64,000 nt of DNA from Pocillopora verrucosa (Eukaryota > Cnidaria > Anthozoa > Scleractinia > Pocilloporidae): contig NC_089316.1 of assembly GCF_036669915.1 (NCBI RefSeq), positions 26,766,388 through 26,830,387 of the forward strand, in the 5' to 3' direction. Both the position numbers and the translations under genes were made by a program. The notes under the pieces were generated by a model. The model had not been told where the DNA came from. It made no database searches and saw only the letters and a list, made by a program, of their open reading frames with translations. Each line of letters starts with the position of its first letter. The first letter of the stretch is position 1. Shown here piece after piece: positions 60,301-64,000 of this stretch.

Positions 60301-63300
60301 CACCAAAACAGTGTCTTACCTTTGCTTCTCTTGATAACTTAGCATCCTGCTCTGATGCTAATGCTAATTCACTCTTCCTTACCATTCTGGAAAAGATTTC
60401 CTTTCTTAACCAGTATATAGTATCCTGGAGTGAAAGGGTTACACTGTAAGTGTTAGAATGTCTAGATCCACAACTTCAAAGGCCTTAGTTAGTTAGGGTA
60501 ATGTAATTCTGCAATGAGGCTTTTTTTGTCCGGATATCATAAGTTGCAGCTATTAATTGGCCCAAGATAATAATTTTTTTCAGTTCATTAAATCCTATGA
60601 TGTACTCATAACTAGCAACTTGCTAATGATCACTTTAATAAAAAATGATATATTTAAGTATATCATTCATCGTGTGATTATACAATTATGTAATCAAACA
60701 ACTGGTAGAAATAGTGAATGTATCTTTTTATTTCTCGATTGTCTGAATGAATGTAATGTTTTTCAATAAGGCAATGTCTTACCTTTAGTCCTATTGTTAA
60801 CTTAGCATCAACCGCTACTAGTGATCCACTCGTCCATGACATTCCAAACAAGGAATAGTTCTGCAATGGCTGAAAGCATAAATTTAAACTTGGTCACTTG
60901 TGCTATACTTTCACATTTATTTTCTATTTTAATTGAACATGTCCAGAAAAGGACTTAAGATTATTATCTCCAGAAACAAGGCATATCTTTACTGATACAT
61001 AAAGATAAAAATTACTTTTTTGCAAAACCTATTCAGAAGATGTGATTAAAAAAAGTTAGCCTCCCGGAACACCTAAAAAATTGCTCTATCAAGTTTTAAT
61101 TAAGTCTGCTATCCATCTACATGACTGCAACATATTTTAACAAAGAATTGAAGAGTTCATCAGTATGCACTCTTGCAACAAGAAAAAGGCTCCATACATG
61201 AATATCACAAAAATATTGCACGGCTGGTCCATAAGAAATAAAAAAATCTTGAACAGCAAAGGTCAGCAGTCTTCCCAAAGCTTCAGAACGTAAAGTGTCC
61301 TCTAATTACAGCTTCCTGGTAGATTCCTGAACCCAAAGGTTGGAATTAAAAGACCTACATTGAGCGCCCAGAATTAAACCCTTATTATGTGACTAGATGC
61401 TGACAAAACTTGTTTCTCTTCACCCAAAATTGCATCAAAATTTTGTCCTTGCTAAATTTCAAGTGTGCTGCATGTATCTTCACCCCTGGGGGAAACATTT
61501 ACATAAGACACATTTACATTCCCTTTGCTTCTCTTGATAACTTAGCATCCTCCTCTAATGCTAATGCTAATTCACTCTGCCTAACCATTCTGGAAAAGCT
61601 ATCCATTCTTAACAAGTATCCAGTATCCTGGAGTGAAAGGGTTACACTGTAAGTGTTAGAATGTCTAGATCCACAACTTCAAAGGTCTTAGTTAGTTAGG
61701 GTAATGTAATTCTGCAATGAGGCTTTTTTTGTCCGGATATCATAAGTTGCAGCTATTTATTGGCCCAAGATAATAATTTTTTTCAATTCATTAAATCCTA
61801 TGATGTACTCATAACTAACAACTTGCTAATGATCACTTTAATAAAAAATGATATATTTAAGTATATCATTCATCGTGTGATTATACAATTATGTAATCAA
61901 ACAACTGGTAGAAATAGTGAATGTATCTTTTTATTTCTTGATTGTCTGAATGAATGTAATGTTTTTCAATAAGGCAATGTCTTACCTTCCATGACATGCT
62001 GGAACAGTTTTCCATTCCAAACAAGGGATAGTTCTGAAATGGCTGAAAGCATAAATTTTGGTAAACTTGGTCACTTATGCTATACTTTCACATTGCCTAT
62101 TTGAATTGAACATGTCCAGAAAAGGACTTGAGATTATTATCTCCAGAAACAAGGCATATCTTTACTGATAAGTAAAGACAAAAATTATTTTTTTGCAAAA
62201 CCTATTCAGAAGATGTGATTAAAAAAAGTTAGCCTCCCGGAACACCTTAAAATTGCTCTATCAAGTTTTAATTAAGTCACTCTTGCAACTCTTGATAATG
62301 CTAATACACTCTCCATTACCATTCTGGAAAAGCTATCCATTCTTAACGAGTATCCAGTATCCTGGAGTGAAAGGGTTACACTGTAAGTGTTAGAATATCT
62401 AGATCCAAAACTTCAAAGGCCTTAGTTAGTTAGGGTAATGTTATTCTGCAATGAGGCTTTTGTTGTCCAGATATCATAAGTTGCAGCTATTTATTGGCCC
62501 AAGATAATAATTTTTTTCAATTCATTAAATCCTATGATGTACTCATAACTAACAACTTGCTAATGATCACTTTAATAAAAAATGATATATTTAAGTATAT
62601 CATTCATCGTGCAATTATACAATTATGTAATCAAACAACTGGTAGAAATAGTGAATGTATCTTTTTATTTCTTGATTGTCTGAATGAATGTAATGTTTTT
62701 CAATAAGGCAATGTCTTACCTTCCATGACATGCTGGAACAGTTTTCCACTCCAATCAAGGGATAGTTCTGAAATGGCTGAAAGCATAAATTTTGGTAAAC
62801 TTGGTCACTTATGCTATACTTTCACATTGCCTATTTGAATTGAACATGTCCAGAAAAGGACTTAAGATTATTATCTCCAGAAACAAGGCATATCTTTACT
62901 GATAAGTAAAGATAAAAATTACTTTTTTGCAAAACCTATTCAGAAGATGTGATTAAAAAAAGTTAGCCTCCCGGAACACCTTAAAATTGCTCTATCAAGT
63001 TTTAATTAAGTCACTCTTGCAACTCTTGATAATGCTAATACACTCTCCATTACCATTCTGGAAAAGCTATCCATTCTTAACGAGTATCCAGTATCCTGGA
63101 GTGAAAGGGTTACACTGTAAGTGTTAGAATATCTAGATCCAAAACTTCAAAGGCCTTAGTTAGTTAGGGTAATGTTATTCTGCAATGAGGCTTTTGTTGT
63201 CCAGATATCATAAGTTGCAGCTATTTATTGGCCCAAGATAATAATTTTTTTCAATTCATTAAATCCTATGATGTACTCATAACTAACAACTTGCTAATGA

Positions 63301-63501
63301 TCACTTTAATAAAAAATGATATATTTAAGTATATCATTCATCGTGCAATTATACAATTATGTAATCAAACAACTGGTAGAAATAGTGAATGTATCTTTTT
63401 ATTTCTTGATTGTCTGAATGAATGTAATGTTTTTCAATAAGGCAATGTCTTACCTTCCATGACATGCTGGAACAGTTTTCCACTCCAATCAAGGGATAGT
63501 T
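54332..63501 (-). CDS. Kexin/furin-type proprotein convertase (peptidase S8B), partial at both ends
   Basis: A secretory-pathway serine endoprotease. Exons in reading order: prodomain pairs 63454-63501/63015-63095, 62720-62767/62281-62361, 61986-62033/61523-61627 and 60783-60860/60320-60424. Then 59949-60029, 59323-59460, 59112-59176, 58328-58416, 57475-57656, 56816-57010, 56373-56473, 55595-55828, 54860-55143 and 54332-54397. Phases agree at every joined junction from 60860 on. Catalytic motifs are Asp in VVDDGV (59323-59460 exon), His in GHGNKCAG (split 59112/58416), the oxyanion Asn in AGNGG (57010 exon) and Ser in GGTSAA (56373-56473). [21 protein letters not shown] and VPEQMKC close the catalytic domain. 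The P domain follows ([39 protein letters not shown]). The signal peptide lies beyond the right edge. Exons after 54332 were not found. Which of the repeated prodomain exons are used is not known. Confidence 0.85.
58926..59102. repeat. Dispersed repeat R2, convertase intron
   Basis: Shares TGAATCACACATCTAGGTCA, ACAAATTCTCTTTGTC, ATATATAGAGAACAGTTTGG and GATGTTAGGGTGTAAAGG with 6239-6402. It ends about 10 bases from the exon at 59112. Confidence 0.6.
59700..59880. repeat. Degenerate TATCAT/CATCAT low-complexity stretch
   Basis: Interrupted ATTATCAT and CACTGTCACTGTCAT motifs in the convertase intron between the 59949 and 59460 exons. No other function is visible. Confidence 0.75.
60150..60296 (+). 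repeat. Dispersed repeat R1, array copy a
   Basis: About 145 bases containing AACTTGTTTCTCTTCACCC, TTTGTCCTTGCTAAATTTCA and CCCCTGGGGG. It is matched at 61380-61508 (same strand) and at 52980-53135 (opposite strand), with substitutions. No coding potential. It is probably part of an interspersed element whose full extent is not visible here. Confidence 0.7.
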
Positions 63502-64000
63502 CTGAAATGGCTGAAAGCATAAATTTTGGTAAACTTGGTCACTTATGCTATACTTTCACATTGCCTATTTGAATTGAACATGTCCAGAAAAGGACTTAAG
63601 ATTATTATCTCCAGAAACAAGGCATATCTTTACTGATAAGTAAAGATAAAAATTACTTTTTTGCAAAACCTATTCAGAAGATGTGATTAAAAAAAGTTAG
63701 CCTCCCGGAACACCTTAAAATTGCTCTATCAAGTTTTAATTAAGTCACTCTTGCAACTCTTGATAATGCTAATACACTCTCCATTACCATTCTGGAAAAG
63801 CTATCCATTCTTAACGAGTATCCAGTATCCTGGAGTGAAAGGGTTACACTGTAAGTGTTAGAATATCTAGATCCAAAACTTCAAAGGCCTTAGTTAGTTA
63901 GGGTAATGTTATTCTGCAATGAGGCTTTTGTTGTCCAGATATCATAAGTTGCAGCTATTTATTGGCCCAAGATAATAATTTTTTTCAATTCATTAAATCC
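60300..64000. repeat. Tandem array of prodomain-exon units (about 1.2 kb, then 734 bp)
   Basis: A recurring landmark (GGCCCAAGATAATAAT) lies at 60559, 61762, 62496, 63230 and again just before the window end. Spacing is 1203 and then 734, 734 and 734 bases. The last units (from about 62281) look identical or nearly so, while the first two are more diverged and contain an extra inserted repeat (60150-60296, 61380-61508). Each unit contains one short exon beginning NY(S/P)L and one beginning DT(I/G)Y of the convertase gene, in minus orientation. The array continues past the right edge. Confidence 0.9.
61380..61508 (+). repeat. Dispersed repeat R1, array copy b
   Basis: Nearly identical to 60150-60296 over its length and about 1.21 kb downstream, so it was copied with the array unit. 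It is truncated at the right, and the sequence then joins a D-type exon whose donor has been lost. The 734-bp units farther right lack R1. Confidence 0.7.

Noticed and set aside
60557..63440. Four repeated 70-aa open frames ([14 protein letters not shown]) as a gene family
   Set aside because: They begin with TTG rather than ATG, lie in introns of the convertase on the opposite strand, and simply recur with the array unit.
60300..64000. CRISPR-like array
   Set aside because: The units are hundreds of bases long, contain eukaryotic exons and lack short repeats with unique spacers.

Overview
The window is nuclear DNA from a multicellular animal. It is AT-rich, its genes are split by GT-AG introns, and it carries an FGF-type growth factor, a kexin/furin-type proprotein convertase, a microsomal glutathione S-transferase and a PDCL3-type phosducin-like protein. 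Abundant short MITE-like repeats, tRNA-derived SINE-like fragments and a LINE tail also point to a metazoan. Intron style and repeat repertoire suggest a cnidarian, most likely an anthozoan such as a stony coral or sea anemone. No species-level call is possible from sequence alone. | Layout. Positions 1-18900 (copy 1) and 27744-46818 (copy 2) are two versions of one ~19 kb block: FGF gene (+), PDCL3 (-), a long intergenic stretch, then the first exon of a MAPEG/MGST1-like gene (+). Copy 1 ends in exactly 100 Ns (18901-19000). Positions 19001-27743 are single-copy and run straight into copy 2. Copy 2 continues past 46818 into the rest of the MGST1-like gene, whereas copy 1 is cut at the gap. 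Copy 2 encodes intact FGF (240 aa), PDCL3 (241 aa) and MGST1-like (142 aa) proteins. Copy 1 has a 329-bp deletion in the last FGF exon, three single-base frameshifts in PDCL3, and an MGST1 exon full of small insertions. The simplest reading is that copy 1 is the alternative haplotype, or an unpolished contig end, scaffolded in front of the primary contig. A real tandem duplication is not excluded. | Right part (46.8-64 kb, single copy). After the MGST1-like exons come a GATGAC microsatellite, a palindromic MITE and an intronless secreted PLC-like phosphodiesterase with a lectin-like tail (49155-50669). A repeat cluster follows: a long inverted repeat at about 51.8-54.3 kb enclosing a 5'-truncated LINE with (TAG)n tail and full target-site duplication. 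A minus-strand proprotein convertase gene runs from 54332 past the right edge. Its prodomain region lies in a tandem array (units of about 1.2 kb and then exactly 734 bp), each unit carrying a pair of small phase 0-0 exons. | Functional context. The genes are unrelated in pathway: secreted signalling (FGF), protein folding with CCT (PDCL3), membrane glutathione/eicosanoid-type detoxification (MGST1-like), an extracellular phosphodiesterase, and secretory-pathway proteolysis (convertase). There is no operon-like organisation. The most interesting items are the prodomain exon array, the FGF last exon that begins and ends in repeat-like sequence, the phosphodiesterase with lectin-like tail, and the probable assembly duplication.
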